A stretch of 64,000 bases of DNA, from NCBI GenBank assembly GCA_002105175.1, contig MCGE01000002.1, positions 558,001 to 622,000 of the forward strand, in the 5' to 3' direction. Below the pieces are notes generated by a model that saw only the letters and a list, made by a program, of their open reading frames with translations, made no database searches and had not been told where the DNA came from. The translations under genes and the position numbers were made by a program. The stretch comes from Absidia repens (taxonomy: Eukaryota > Mucoromycota > Mucoromycetes > Mucorales > Cunninghamellaceae). This document shows positions 42,821-55,811 of the stretch, piece by piece; positions within the stretch are counted from its first letter, which is position 1; each line of letters starts with the position of its first letter.

Positions 42821-45800
42821 ATGGTCAAAAGTGAACACGACATCAAACGTTTCCACAAACGAGCAAAGTTTTTCATGTCTCAGTGGAAGGTAATACCACC
42901 CACCTTTTTGGTTTTACAAAACATCTTCTTGTAGTCACTAAAACGGATCTCATCGTATTGAACTTTTTTTTTTTTTTTTTTTTTTTTTTTGATATAGAGT
43001 CATTCCAACGCTGAACTCTTTCACAATACTGATGCTATTCTAGTCGTTGTTGGCGAAAACGATGATGAGAATCCATATAGAAAATCAACTACGATCCAGG
43101 TATTTATTTGAAAATATCGTATTTGAAACAATCTCTTCCTCATCTCGAGTCTTTTGATTATTGATCTCTTTCCTTTATAGACTTGGTTGGTAGGGACACC
43201 TTTTTATCAAACTTTTTTATTGTTGACACCCGAAAAAATTACCTTTGTATGTGGCAACAAGAAAGGTAAGAATAAATGTAGACACTTTGTAGTATTAGAC
43301 ACTGATACTCACGCACACTCATATATTTTTTTTCAATTAGCCGATGCCTTTGAAAAGCTGAAAAATGGACCTGTGCCCGTTGAAGTGATCCGTCGCTCGA
43401 GAACGATAGAGGATAATGTGCCCTTATATGCTCCTATTGCTGAATATTTGAATGGCGTAAGTAGATAGAACGATAAGAATCAAAGGCTTAACAGTAGTAG
43501 AAAATGTATATTTACAATTGGATTTATAGAAACGTGTAGGGATCATTGCTAAGGATCGATACAAAGGCAATGTGGTAGACGAATGGACAAAGGCTTTAGC
43601 GGCGAGTGGAAAATCATATGAAGAAGTAGATATTGCACCTGCTATTTCTGCATGTATTGCTGTCAAAGATGAAGAAGAAGTGGTAAGAAATCAGGCTTGG
43701 ATGATAATATCTGTATGCAAAAAGAACGTTTTACTGATGATGTCACACACTCTGTTTTATTACAGCGTAATATGAGAACTGCATCCAAGGTGTCCGCCAA
43801 CATCATGAGATACTACTTTACCGAGGAAATGTTGAAAATCATTGACGAAGAAAAAAATGTGTCCCATGAAAAATTAGCCGATATGACTGAAGGTGCTTTG
43901 GAAGAACCTAAACATGAAAGACGTATTCGTCTACCTAATGAAGTAAGTAGTATATATCCCTGTTTTAGAGTATATGTGAATGTAAAGATGGATGTAGTCC
44001 AAATACTAATCCGTTTTATTTTTATTTTTTTGACAGATCGAAGAGAAAGATGATCTTGATTGGTGTTACACTCCTATTATTCAAAGTGGTGGCAAATACG
44101 ATCTTCGAACATCTGCCATCTCGGACAACAAAACACTACACGGCGGTGTGATTCTTTGCTCTTTTGGTGTACGCTACAAATACTATTGCTCGAACATTGG
44201 TCGCACCTACCTCATCAACCCAACCAAGACACAGGAAAAGAATTATGAATTTCTTCTCGATTTACAACACACGGTGATGGAGACGATTCGCGATGGTGTC
44301 AAAATCAAGGATGTCTACAACAAAGCATTGGCCTACATTAGAAACAAGCGTCCTGATTTGGAATCTCACTTCACCAAGAACGCTGGCTTTGGTATGGGTA
44401 TCGAATTCCGTGAATCCAACTATGTATTGACTGGCAAAATTGTGCGTGAATTGAAGAGCAACATGGTGCTGAACCTTTCCCTTGGTTTTGCTGATCTGGA
44501 CAACTCCCAAGCCCCAGCAGATGATCCTCGTAGTCAAAAGTACGCTCTGTTATTGGTGGATACAATTAAGGTGACCAACGAACTCCCTATTACTTTGACG
44601 GAAACCCCCAAACGACTCAACGAAATATCCTACTTTATGAAAGACGAAAACGAAGTGGAAGACGACGACCGTATTGAAATGATGGAAGACGGCAAACCCA
44701 ACAACAAAGCAGGATCTCAACAAAAATCAAAGGCGTCATCGAAATCAGCATCCACGCCATCTTCCTCAACACGTGCATCTGCAAAGGCCAATGATAGTAT
44801 CTCGAAATCAGCCATTTTACGAAGCAAATTCCGCAGTGAAGAACAAGAGGACGAAACCAAGGAACAAAAACGCAAGGACCATCAAAAAGACTTGCTTGCC
44901 CAAAAACTAGCCGACGGTCTGAAACGTTATTCTGAAGAAACTCAAAACGACATGGATGACAATAAGGCTGTGTTCCGAAAATTCGAAAGTTATCGATCTG
45001 AAGCCAAGTTACCTCGGGAAGTGCGGGATCTTCGGGTAAGAAAGCGAAAAAAAAGGCGCATTTCACACGATACTCAACTCTTATTTCATTTAGATTATTG
45101 TTGACAAACGAAATGACACAGTGATTCTTCCAATTTATGGTATGGCGGTCCCTTTCCATATCTCTACCTTGAAAACAGCTAGCAAGAGTGATGAAGGTGA
45201 ATATGTCATGTTACGTTTCAACTTTGTCACGCCTGGTCAAGCCGGTAACAAGAAGGATGATTTGGTAAGGTCCAACAAAAAAAAAAAAAAAAAAGGCAAT
45301 TTGATTTACTCAATTTGGATTCTTTTTTTTTTTTTTTTTTAACCGGTATATAGCCATTCGACGATGCCAACGCAACATTTGTCCGTGCCTTGACGTTCCG
45401 AAGTGCCAACACCTCCAGAATGGCTGAAGTCTACCGTGATATTACCGAATTGAAGAAGAATGCAGTGAAAAAGGAAGCCCAACGAAAGGAAATGGCGGAT
45501 GTAGTGGAACAAGACAATTTGGTGCAAGTCAAAGGACGACGCCCATTACGACTCTCTGATGTCTACGTGCGACCTCAATTGGATGGCAAACGTCTTCCTG
45601 GGGAACTGGAAATACATACCAATGGTCTACGATATCAATCTATTCGGTCCGACAATTCTTTCAGTAAGTAATATGTATTTTCTCATGACGTATCATGATA
45701 TGTGTAATATGGAATATGTATACTAATTGTCGTTTTTATTCATTAAAAATAAAATAGATGTTCTGTTTAGCAATGTGAAGCATCTGTTTTTCCAACCTTG

Positions 45801-47244
45801 CGACAATGAACTTTTGGTACTGATTCATATTCACTTGAAAAATCCTGTATTGATTGGCAAGAAAAAGACAAAGGTAAATCGAGAGGGATGGGAGATAATG
45901 GTCATATTTAGGTTTTTATGTCATCGTTTGTGATCTGATCTGTGCACTAACCTTATGCTTTTGTATCTGTCTTCCTTAGGATGTACAATTTTACCGTGAA
46001 GCTTCTGACATACAATTTGATGAAACTGGTAACAAGCGAAGAAGACATAACTATGGAGATGAAGACGAACTGGAATCAGAACGGGAAGAACGAAGGCGAC
46101 GAGCCAATCTCAATAAGGAATTCAAAGGATTTGCTGAAAAAATTGCTGAAGCTGTAAGTACCTAGAGGGATGATAGATCAGAAAAGGGTGGTTGGTATTA
46201 GGAATTTAGTTTACCTCAAGAGCTCACATTTTCCGTTTTTTTTTTTTTTTTTTTGTAAATTTAGAGTGACGATCGCATTGAAGTAGATATTCCTTTCCGG
46301 GAACTTGGTTTCCAAGGTGTACCATTCCGATCCAACGTATTGTTACAACCAACCACTGACTGTTTGGTCCACTTGTCCGATCCTCCTTTCATGGTGATTA
46401 CTCTTAGTGAAATTGAAATCGCACATTTGGAACGTGTACAATTTGGTCTCAAGAATTTTGATTTGGTATATGTATTCAAGGATTTCCAACGGGCTCCTAT
46501 CCAGATCAACACAATTCCTATGACTCAACTCGACAATGTGAAGGAATGGCTGAAGTAAGTGGATTAGAGCAAAGGCGATAGGTGATAAAAAGTCGCTGAT
46601 GATATAATATCGATTTCTTAATAGCTCTGTGGATGTGGCATTTACAGAAGGACCAGTCAACTTGAACTGGAGTATGATTATGAAGACAGTCAATGAAAAT
46701 CCTGCGGATTTCTTCAAAAATGGTGGCTGGAAATTTTTATCGACAGGCTCTGATGTAAGTGATTCCTTTCTTATACAAGATAAACATACACAAATCGGTC
46801 TTCTCACGTCATATATTTTATTTAATTATTTCTGGATACTATAGGATGAAGGATCCGATGAAGAATCTGAAGCTGAAAGTGAATTTGCTATGAGTGATGA
46901 GGAACTGGAAGAAAGCTCAAGTGACGAAAGCGATTTCGCATCGGAAGTAGCATCCGAAGAGGAAGAAGAAGAAGAATTATCGGACTCTGGTGAAGGTAAG
47001 GATGGCAGAAAAAAACGAATGAACAAGTATGAAGTCTCATTTTATATATACGTCGATTTTTTAGACTGGGATGATTTGGAAGAAAAGGCAATGGAGGGTA
47101 AGTCAAATAAGCTATAAAATGAATGGTTTGATTGATGTACTAACTTTTTTTTGGGGGGGTACTTTTGTAGCTGATGAACGCAAACACAAGCGTGTAGCTG
47201 AAGATCGGTCTGGACAGACTCAACGAAAGAAAGTGCGCCGCTAA
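42821..47244 (+). CDS. SPT16: FACT complex subunit Spt16
   Basis: Spt16 is the large FACT histone chaperone subunit needed for transcription and replication through nucleosomes. Sixteen exons (42821-42889, 42998-43099, 43181-43265, 43341-43456, 43530-43682, 43766-43942, 44037-45035, 45094-45264, 45354-45663, 45758-45873, 45980-46153, 46265-46554, 46625-46754, 46845-46995, 47065-47097, 47171-47244) give 1049 residues, the family length. The peptidase-like N-terminal domain ([13 protein letters not shown] to about residue 440) is followed by a charged linker, the dimerisation and middle domains ([60 protein letters not shown]) and a long acidic tail ending in a basic nuclear signal (QRKKVRR). 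All exon joins are in frame. The assignment is certain. Confidence 0.97.
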
Positions 47245-47989
47245 ATTTGGAACCCCATCCCAACCCCACATTGACCTTTCCCTCCCCTTCACATTAGCTT
47301 GAACCATTTCACTTTCATCTTATTGCCCTTTATTTTATAAATAAACTATTTCTTTTTTTTACAAAATCATAGCAATGCATGCAACAGCTTTTTCCCTGAA
47401 AATCTTTGATGACATTAGTCACCACCCTTCTCCTACATCTTTATTATGCTTCGCTCGCAGTGTTTACTTTGGTGGGTGTTTTTTTTTATTTTATTTTTTT
47501 TATTTTTTTTTAGTTAGTTATCAATAAATGCAACTCTATCTGACATAGAGTTGCCTTGGATTTGAGACTCTTCCCATGGTTGATTTGGCTGCTCATCACC
47601 ACCTGTGCGTTTTACGCGAAATCGAATTGATAAGCTACAAGTTTGATTAGGCACTGGATTCGTACTACTTATCGTTTTAGTTTATGCTAGATACTAGACC
47701 TTCATTTATCCCGACGTTTGAAGATCATAGTGATGTTTACATGTTTACAATATTTGTTCTCCTCTCTAACTCTCTCTCTCTCTCTCTATCCCTTTCAAAT
47801 CCTTATCAGTTTACTCTTTCTTCTATTTACCTATCAATTTGAAATAATAAATAACTATGTCTACAGCACAGTAAATGTTGTATAGCGATATGTATTCAAA
47901 TGATTTTATTGATAATGTGATGGTTCATTTATTGATAGGAGTATACTTTGCCTATAATTAGTTGGTTTGGGATCAAAGGTATATTTGAT
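47245..47989. other. 3' flank of SPT16 with a perfect hairpin
   Basis: This AT-rich stretch holds the SPT16 3' UTR. A perfect 10-bp stem with a 5-nt loop lies at 47530-47554 (arm GCAACTCTAT), directly after an AATAAA. No gene is seen. Confidence 0.5.
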
Positions 47990-48151
47990 ATAAAAAAAGA
48001 CCAAGGGCTATCGCTCAGTCGAGGCGACACAAGGGAATGGGGAAGTGGTCATAGTGAGAGGTGGGGTTCGCTGGAATGATGTATGGTAGGATAATCACAA
48101 AATAGATCCAGTAACGGCTTTACATACTATCTAGTATGTCAGAGGATGGTT

Positions 48152-48219
<68 letters not shown>

Positions 48220-48812
48220 GACATAATTTATTGAAGCAATGTGATATATAATAAACTAAATGTGGAGGGTTCATTATACAAAAGAGGGGATCTAATGGAG
48301 GTAACATAGAGGAAGACTAGTGGGAGATCTGAAGAATGATCAACTTTAATCTAAAGAAAGGACGATCGAATGGGATCTGCAATAGCATATAAAACATGAG
48401 AAGGACTAAGGCTGTCGACCCTAATAAAAAATGGATGGGGATCTATTGCACTCATGACATAAAAGAGACTGGTGGGACATTCCTCGTTTAATAATGTCAA
48501 AAGAAACATACTTTATTCAGATGTATATACAAAGTATAGACAAACTGGAACTACGCTAAGCTGATGAAGGCTCTAATAAACTAACTAATGATGGTCTCAA
48601 ATTCTAGATCCAAAATGAAAGAGTTTCCCCATGCATCTTGTAATCCCTGACCTGAAAACCCTTCTAACTAGTCCTAACACTAATCTAAGTTGACTGTAAG
48701 TCTACAGATGTAACAATTGTGAAGAAAAACGGTGGGGAAAAAATGAAAAGAAAGAGAGAGTGGCGGAAAAAAAATCGGGGCCAAAACAAATATTCACGTG
48801 GGCGGGATTTCA
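47990..48812 (-). repeat. Dispersed repeat, copy E, interrupted by an (AAT)n tract
   Basis: On the minus strand the head AAATCCCGCCCACGTGAAT starts at about 48812. It is followed by TTAGATTAGTGTTAGGAC, the core CAGGGATTACAAGATGCATG (about 48651-48632), TTCATCAGCTTAGCG, CTGAATAAAGTATG (about 48500) and AATAGATCCCC. The head and core are well preserved. The tail is invaded by a trinucleotide tract at 48152-48218, and the left limit is approximate. Confidence 0.65.
48152..48218. repeat. (AAT)n microsatellite
   Basis: About 22 pure AAT/TAA units lie inside the tail of repeat copy E. The tract is expected to vary in length between strains. Confidence 0.95.
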
Positions 48813-48984
48813 ATAATTATTAGTTTGGTCTCTTGTGGAGGATTTAGTTTGCGATTATCATTTTTTTAACGGAAATCTCTCTCTCTTTCTCTTTTTTTTT
48901 CCCAACAATCAATATCATGCAACATCATCCATATTGTAGTTATCTAATAATATTGACTAGTACTATTTAACGTTAGAAGCAAGG

Positions 48985-49262
48985 TCGTTATAATTTGTTA
49001 TTGTTTTTGCAGCCGAGGTGGACCATCTCGACTTAATTCACTGTAGAATGCAGTAGTTTGTCACTACTGTAGGTTAGCTTATCTTCTTCATTAAACTAGT
49101 TTATTCCATTTATGTTTATTTTACAGCATGGTATTGTCGTTCCCCTCCCCCAACCCCACCCATGATCGCACTTTCAGATATGGGTCAGTTTAATTTAGTT
49201 GTCGTAATTTATATGTAAATCTGAATAAAATATGTCTTCTCTTTTTGCTTTTATGTTGTCTC
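48985..49262 (+). repeat. Dispersed repeat, diverged partial copy F
   Basis: The segment ends with GTTTAATTTAG, TATATGTAAATCTGAATAAA and ATATGTCTTCTC, which matches the block at the AATAAA of the other copies. The core is poorly preserved. It lies back to back with copy E. Confidence 0.4.
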
Positions 49263-50098
49263 TCATATGCTTAGTTGGTCTTGTTGAATGTATGTACCCA
49301 CACTGTATAGTGCATGGGAGCATAGAAACAACGCTGGCGTGTGTGTGTGTGCTGGGGCTCAAAAATAGAGGCGAGAGGGATTAAGAATGGCAGCGCTGGA
49401 TGCATAAAAAAAGAAATGACAGTGATGGGCGCATACATTGATAAGCCCATAAGAATATGATGGCTGAAGCAAACTGGAGGGTATTTAATCTAATGCAAGT
49501 AACGTTTCCTTCTTTTTTTTTGAAAAAACACCTTGGTGTTGCAATTTCCTCCACCCCTCAGCCAAAACCAACCGACTTGAAATGCCCCAAATGTTATATA
49601 TATAAACCTAAAACCCAACCAAGTAATTTATTCCTTTTTACCTCAACTAGAATCTTGCTTACTGAATACATTATGCGTTTCCCGGCAAAGTCATAAATAT
49701 TTTCAAATCCCGCGTTCTCGCCATTATTTTCTCTTGTGAAGGCGAAACGGAACAATGTCCCCCCCTTTTTGTAGATGTAACACGAATAATAAAAAAAGAT
49801 GGGCCCTGATATCCAAACAAGCGAAACCTTTATAAAAAAAAAAACTGATCACAGTAGACTCCTTCCATGTTTTCTATGAACGCCTTTTTATGTCCCTATA
49901 TATAATAAGAAAAAAAAAAGGCGGACATATCAAAAGTCGTTTTATATATATAAAAAAGAGGGTCTGAGTACATATAATTAGAACAAGGTGGACAAAAAAG
50001 GCAAAATGCAGTAAAGACGGTATGATCACGAAGTACTGAGTAAGAAAAGGGAAACCACCATGGGCCTGTCAACCTTAAAACAAGCACAATAATATATA

Positions 50099-50134
<36 letters not shown>

Positions 50135-50388
50135 GCCTAGCAAACACAACAAGACAAATAGATAAAAACAAAACCGTATAGCGAATATGTTCAAAATATA
50201 TGATTGATTTTATTATATAATCCAACAAAATATGAGACAGTGTGTATGATAGTCATGAAATATGAAGTAAAACTAAAAAGGAGGAGGATATAAAGGAAGG
50301 AGGAAGAAAGTGATATAAACTATGAGACAAAAAAAAAAAACAAAAAAACAAGACAATAAAGGGTGGTTGGTGGTGGGTTGAGGGGATT
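49263..50388. other. Intergenic region
   Basis: This stretch has a short GT run near 49338, an isolated TTTCAAATCCCGCG near 49700 that resembles the start of the repeat head, and a T30 run near 50102-50131. No gene is supported. Confidence 0.45.
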
Positions 50389-50822
50389 CTATCGTTCACA
50401 ATTGGCATTGTATGTTTCAGAGCATCTTGGGTGAGGAAGAGAGCTAGTAGAGGACTTTTTCTTGATCATGACTGACATGCGTTTGCCTAAGGTAGATCTA
50501 TACTGTGTTGAAGTAGGTGTTCTCGATTGCGGTGCTGGTGCTTGGTCATTGCTGGTATAGTAAACGCCGTCGTGGTAGTGTTGTTTGTAGTATTCCGTGT
50601 CTAGTGTGTCAAGTAATACATAAAGAAAGAAAAAATTAATTATAGTCCCCTGTTTTTTGTGTATGTCCCTGTTTCCCTGTCTCTGGTAATCGCCTTCCTT
50701 TATGAATATTGGGAGTTCTTACCTCTGGAATCATATTCGGGCAAAAATGTACGTCGTTTGGTATATTTCTCCACCTTCCAAATTTCAATTTGAGATTTCA
50801 ATTTATCAATAAAGCCAACCAT
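50389..50822 (-). CDS. Small basic protein of unknown function
   Basis: Two exons (50822-50723 and 50600-50389) with a GTAAGA donor and TAG acceptor give 103 residues from the first ATG. The N-terminal half looks ordered: MVGFIDKLKSQIEIWKVEKY is an amphipathic helix, followed by TKRRTFLPEYDSRD. The rest is Tyr/Ser/Pro-rich and basic (RSTLGKRMSVMIKKKSS). A good acceptor (CTATAG) lies just upstream of the ATG with the frame open across it, so a further 5' exon is likely and the protein may be longer. I do not recognise the family. Confidence 0.5.
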
Positions 50823-51715
50823 ATCGTTCGTTGTATTATTCTATAGAAAGTCAATTTGGGAAAATAATAAATAAAAAAGAAGAAAAAGAAAGAAAGAAAG
50901 AAAGAAAAACCACCCTCCAGGACCACCGCCCGTAAACTCCCATTAAAAATCATTCAAATTCCGCTTTACACATACTACCTCTAAATACCCGTGACTGTAA
51001 CAATAATATCAAGTAGTATTAGTATGACATATACTTATATAATCAACGTGATTATTCTCATCCCACCATCGATGCCTCCCTCCTTCCAGTGTCTATCTAT
51101 AGCAGATATACGGGTTAAAACCAGCAGTAATTGATGCTTTCATATCAGGTAACTCCGAGAAACATCATCAAGTAATAAACCTTTTCACCAATCACCATTT
51201 GGTTTATTGTACTTTGTTCAACATCCGCACACACTATTAATATTAAATTTGTTACCCACTAAAATTCTTTTTGGGAAGGTCAAAGGTCTTTGCGCAAAAA
51301 AAAAAAACCTTGTTTTAGGTGATAAAATCAATTGCCCTTTCTCCCAGGATTTTGCTCTTTCCCCACCCTATGATATCATTCCCTTTTTTTTCACCTTGTC
51401 CAGCCACATAATACCACATTCTTGGTCAAGTACAAAAATAGCCACGTTTTCTATATGTAAAACACCACCAGCATAACAAGGCATACCCATCCATCGATGA
51501 CTTTTTCAAAAAAAAAAAAAAAAAAATCTTTGATTTCTAAAAGCTCCATAAAGAGCACAAGTTGTTTATTATTCTAATAAAATGCAATTCTTTTTTCTAC
51601 CTTCATAAAATGACAACAATAAATAATGTGGGATATATAAACAATCTATACAAAATATTGTACTCCTAAATGCTAGTCCAGCTACTACAACGTCTAATAA
51701 TACTAAAACCTATAT
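50823..51715. other. Intergenic region
   Basis: This stretch includes a (GAAA)n-like tract near 50880-50908. It may hide the 5' exon of the small downstream protein. No gene is supported. Confidence 0.45.
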
Positions 51716-51908
51716 CTAAACTATTTTTTCTTTCCGTAAAGCCTTTATGCATTCTTGTTTCACATGACTTGCTCGTTCGGTATCATACACACCTTGTTGG
51801 TCGAATTGTCTGGCATAAAAGGCACATTGTTCAATACGGTAGTTTTTGTACATGCTGTCCTGAATCATGCGCTATTGGTAGTAAATAGAATGAGTATTTT
51901 CAAGACGA

Positions 51909-51939
<31 letters not shown>

Positions 51940-53497
51940 ATCTATATGCATAAAAACTGGTCTATGTTTATTCCCTTTACCTCACTTTCTGTTAATTCGT
52001 TTTCGGGTTCTAGTCCAGAGCGGATAATAAAGACATCATGAAGGACATAAAAGTCGGCACCATTCAAAAAGGTTGTATAAATACAAGCGGGCAGTTGATC
52101 ATCAAATCGTTCTTCGCACCTAGCATACACACGCACAATAAACAGATTCAGTACTGAGTTTCCATCTTTTTTTTTTTTTCGTTTACCATGGATGATCCTC
52201 TTTCTTTGTGATATAGACAGGTCCATAATGATAATCGTATTCAGTCACCAAGTAAGGTTCCGTTGCCTGTCTCCATTCAGCGTAGGACGTCGGGCCGGCG
52301 TTTAGAGGCCAATGATGATCAAGTAATCCCATGCGTCCTGCATCCACCCATTCCATCATACCGTCCCGCTCCGTCGGAAACACATCGCGTTGGACATGGT
52401 TGCGTTTGGGAAAGGCAAAGGTAGGCGCCACCAGCGCATGACCTTGGTCCAGGAGATCGACGACAGCAAACGAAGCATGGGTCACAGATGAAGCGGAAGA
52501 AAGCCAAAGCAACGAGATCGGTGTGTGCATGACATACGGCGATCGGCTAAACAACCGCGCTACATTGCGAGCCCCTTGAAGTCGAATACGAGTGGTGTGT
52601 TCCGGAAGTAAAATGACATGAACATCCACATATTTCCCAAGCACAGGTCGTGATTCGTATTCCCGTCGTAGACGTGATAAGGCCTGCACCGCTTGTCCCG
52701 AATTTAATCCATCCTTCGTTTCAATTTGTATGCTTGCTGATATGGTACCTAAAAAAAAAAAATAGGTAATTAGAAATAATGCGTATTTTTTTTTTCCTAA
52801 CAACCGATCTGTTTTTGGGCGAAAGCCACCACTTTTTTTTTTTTTTTTTTTGGTTTCTTTACCTTGCCAGAGGGTTGCCATGTTCTCTAATGAATCCATG
52901 TCATCCATCGTCATCACAGTGGTGATCGAAATAGGTGTAATGGGACCGGAGGATGTAAACCAAAAGGGTCGAACGTTATCAGGGACGGGTAAAGACTTGC
53001 TAAACATTTTACTGAGGCGCATTTGGGTGTTCAACGAGTCCAATCCAGGGGCAGGGGACGGGGGCGATGGTGGCAAGTGGGCAGCATTGTTTTCTACTAT
53101 CGATGCTTGAGATACAGGTACCAGTGCTGGTGCTATAGCATACAAACAACATGAAAAAATGAAAAAAAAAATGAGTGGACGGTTTTGTGACATGAAACCT
53201 CCCCCATATCATATTCGGAGGAGGAAGGGGTACTAACTTACCTTCAAAGGCCAGTGATTGTTCAGTTTCAGAAAAAGTCAAAAAGTGGAATGCACAGAAT
53301 AACATACTAAATAGGACATATACATAGACGGCCCAACGGACCAAGCGCGAAGTCCATAGATGCTGGCACCAATGAATAGAAGAAAGGGATGGCGATGAAG
53401 TTTTCCTTTCTTGCTTAAAAGATGTAGGCGGACAAGCGGTAGTCAGCGATGGTTTGCGTTGATGTATTTTATGATGAGTATTGTTTGGTCTTGACAT
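51716..53497 (-). CDS. GT49 (LARGE-type) glycosyltransferase-like type II membrane protein
   Basis: GT49 proteins are Golgi glycosyltransferases. Five exons (53497-53242, 53132-52863, 52748-52187, 52119-51981, 51871-51716) give 460 residues. A short basic cytosolic tail and one membrane anchor near residues 50-75 (VRWAVYVYVLFSMLFCAFHF) give type II topology, followed by a Pro-rich stem. The lumenal domain resembles GT49: ALSRLRREYESRP, ARNVARLFSRSPYVMHTP, ALVAPTFAFPKRN, GPTSYAEWRQATEPYLVTEYD and LNGADFYVLHDVFIIRSG. The DxD expected after the RNVAR helix is not visible, since YVMHTPISLLWLSSAS stands there. The protein may be a divergent, metal-independent or non-catalytic relative. The C-terminal exon is rich in charged residues. 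Confidence 0.8.
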
Positions 53498-55811
53498 TAT
53501 AAAGAAAAAGAAGAAGAAGAAAAAAGGCACTAAAAAGGATATATAATATGTAAAACAAGAAGAAAAAGAAACAAAGGAAAAAAGAGAAAATGAAAATCGC
53601 TGGAATTAAAACCAGGTTACACAGGCACATCAAAGAAACCCCATCTCAATATGGAGCTTGTTACCACGTGTCCTTATAGTAAATACAATCCATTCTACAA
53701 ACTGGTCTGATTATGAGATTGGATTCTTATGTTAAAAATTGAAATAAATTCTTGATGGGCTACCGAGAGTACTGTTTGGTGATTGGTGCTTTAAAAGTGA
53801 TTCATAATAGAGGCCAAGTGGTACAGCTCTGGTCCACAAAAATAACAAAAGATGTTTCATTCCCGTGGTTACGTCTGATACTGGCTATTCCCCTGACTCT
53901 GGGACAACATCTGGACTGTTTTCTCTATGCAAAAAAGCATAATACTTTACTGCTACTGCATTGTATTGAGCTGATATGCACTATGTTTAGAGGTCAGTGA
54001 TTTATGTGGGAACGACACCAAAAGCGAAGCAAAGAAATCTATTCCTTGACTATACTAGGCAAGTCTATGAGAAAATAATTTGCATGTCCCGATCTTTAAA
54101 CATTTCTTATGATCTCATCCCAGCTATGCTATCGAAAAAAAAAAGATAAAACAAGTTGATGGATAGCGGGGTTTAAACTCAATGTCTTGTAACTTGTTCT
54201 CATATTAGCGAAACTTAAATTTGATATGATTGAACTACGTTAAGAGCATGATACATATGAATGACGAAAGTTAGTAAAGATTAATATTTTCACGACCTAA
54301 AAATGACTTATAGGGATCTATCCGAAAATAAAGAAAAACCTCTTTTTTTGGGGGGGGGGCAGGAGTCCCCGTTCCTGAATTGTAACGTTAAATGTGGAAA
54401 TAAGAATTTTTTATTTGTTATGGAAATCAAAACAAACGATTTAGATCTCGATAAGAAATGCATGACGACTTTATACAATTCTTTTTTGTTTCTCTCCTGG
54501 TGTTTTACTCCTTTTTACACAACAATGAACCATATGTACCCCTCTTGGATTCGCTGACATCATGCTCAATATCTACTATATTTCTCGAAGTGAATGACGC
54601 TTATTTTTTCCTATCTACGAAACTTCGCTAGTTTTATTATCAAAGCATGTACGAATACTACAGTATGATGAATCAAGTGTCTGAATATGCACCTTCCATT
54701 GATTTAATGCTCCATTTCTTCTTATGATGTGATTTCATATATAATCGCATGCGAGAAGCGAATACAGTGTAGGTATACTGGTACGCTATCGCTTGCCACT
54801 AAACGGAAATCGTGTGCAATGAAGTAATATATCTTTCGTTAGAGATACTATGATCGCATCCCTGATAATATATACGTAGTTGTTCCAGAAAAGTTTGGAT
54901 TAAAAAAGTTGGTATGTAGCTGAAACACCTAATATGACCCCAAAATTAGACGATAGAGGCAGTTTTGCATGAATTGAGCTCTGGTGAACGAGCATTCAAT
55001 TTTCATTGGACAGAAAATTCAGGGCGGGATCTGAAATTTCATAGCTTAAACTAAAGCATTCCGAATTTCTATTTTTTCTTTTTGGATATTGATAAAAAAA
55101 AAAACAACAACCTCATGCAAGTACAAACAGGATTCAGTTAAGCCACTATTATAAGAACCAACTTTTGGACAAATGCAAATGACCTGACACCATGAACAAC
55201 ATTTTCTGATTGGTTTGGTATAGTCAATGTAACTACGAGGCAAGTGTTTTTTTTCCTTCTTCTTTCTAGTCAACGATTTCTTTTCTTCTCAAAACACAAA
55301 AACAAAAAGAACCTAGCTTTTTTCTCATCGTTTCTCTTTTCCCATATTTTATTTAAACTTGGTATCTATCTCTTTGAATACGATTCTACAAGGCGTGCAC
55401 CAACAATACTGGGACGATTTGGGAGGGGGGACGGACCAAGCGACTGTAATATTCAACGACAATCAGCAATCATCGCGACAAAATATCATTCAACTCTTCT
55501 TCTGCTTTGGACGCTAGTGCACTTGATTGACAACATTATCGACCTATCAAAATGATCTGCCGAACATTACCGCCCTTCTTTTCGTAGCTCCTCTCTCTTT
55601 TTTATACTTTTATTTTTATTTATTTATTTTATTTTTATTTTATTTTTTTGTTGCTAGAATCGTTGGACGGTTCAAAAATACGGTAACAACTTGGATATTT
55701 GCAATGATCTCGGGAGTTTACCGAATGAGTTCGCTGATCTTGTCCACTTTTTTTTTTTTTTTTTTTTTTTTTTTCTCTTAAAGATATCTCATTTTTATTT
55801 TATTTTTTGTC
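53498..55811. other. Large intergenic region between divergent genes
   Basis: About 2.3 kb of AT-rich DNA has only low-complexity open frames (for example at 53752-54000 and 54303-54557), none with family features or splice partners. A G10 run is at about 54350 and T runs lie close to the ceramidase start. It holds both promoters. Confidence 0.5.

Noticed and set aside
53752..54557. Two plus-strand open frames in the large intergenic region
   Set aside because: There is no recognisable domain, codon pattern or splice partner, and the regional base composition alone explains them.
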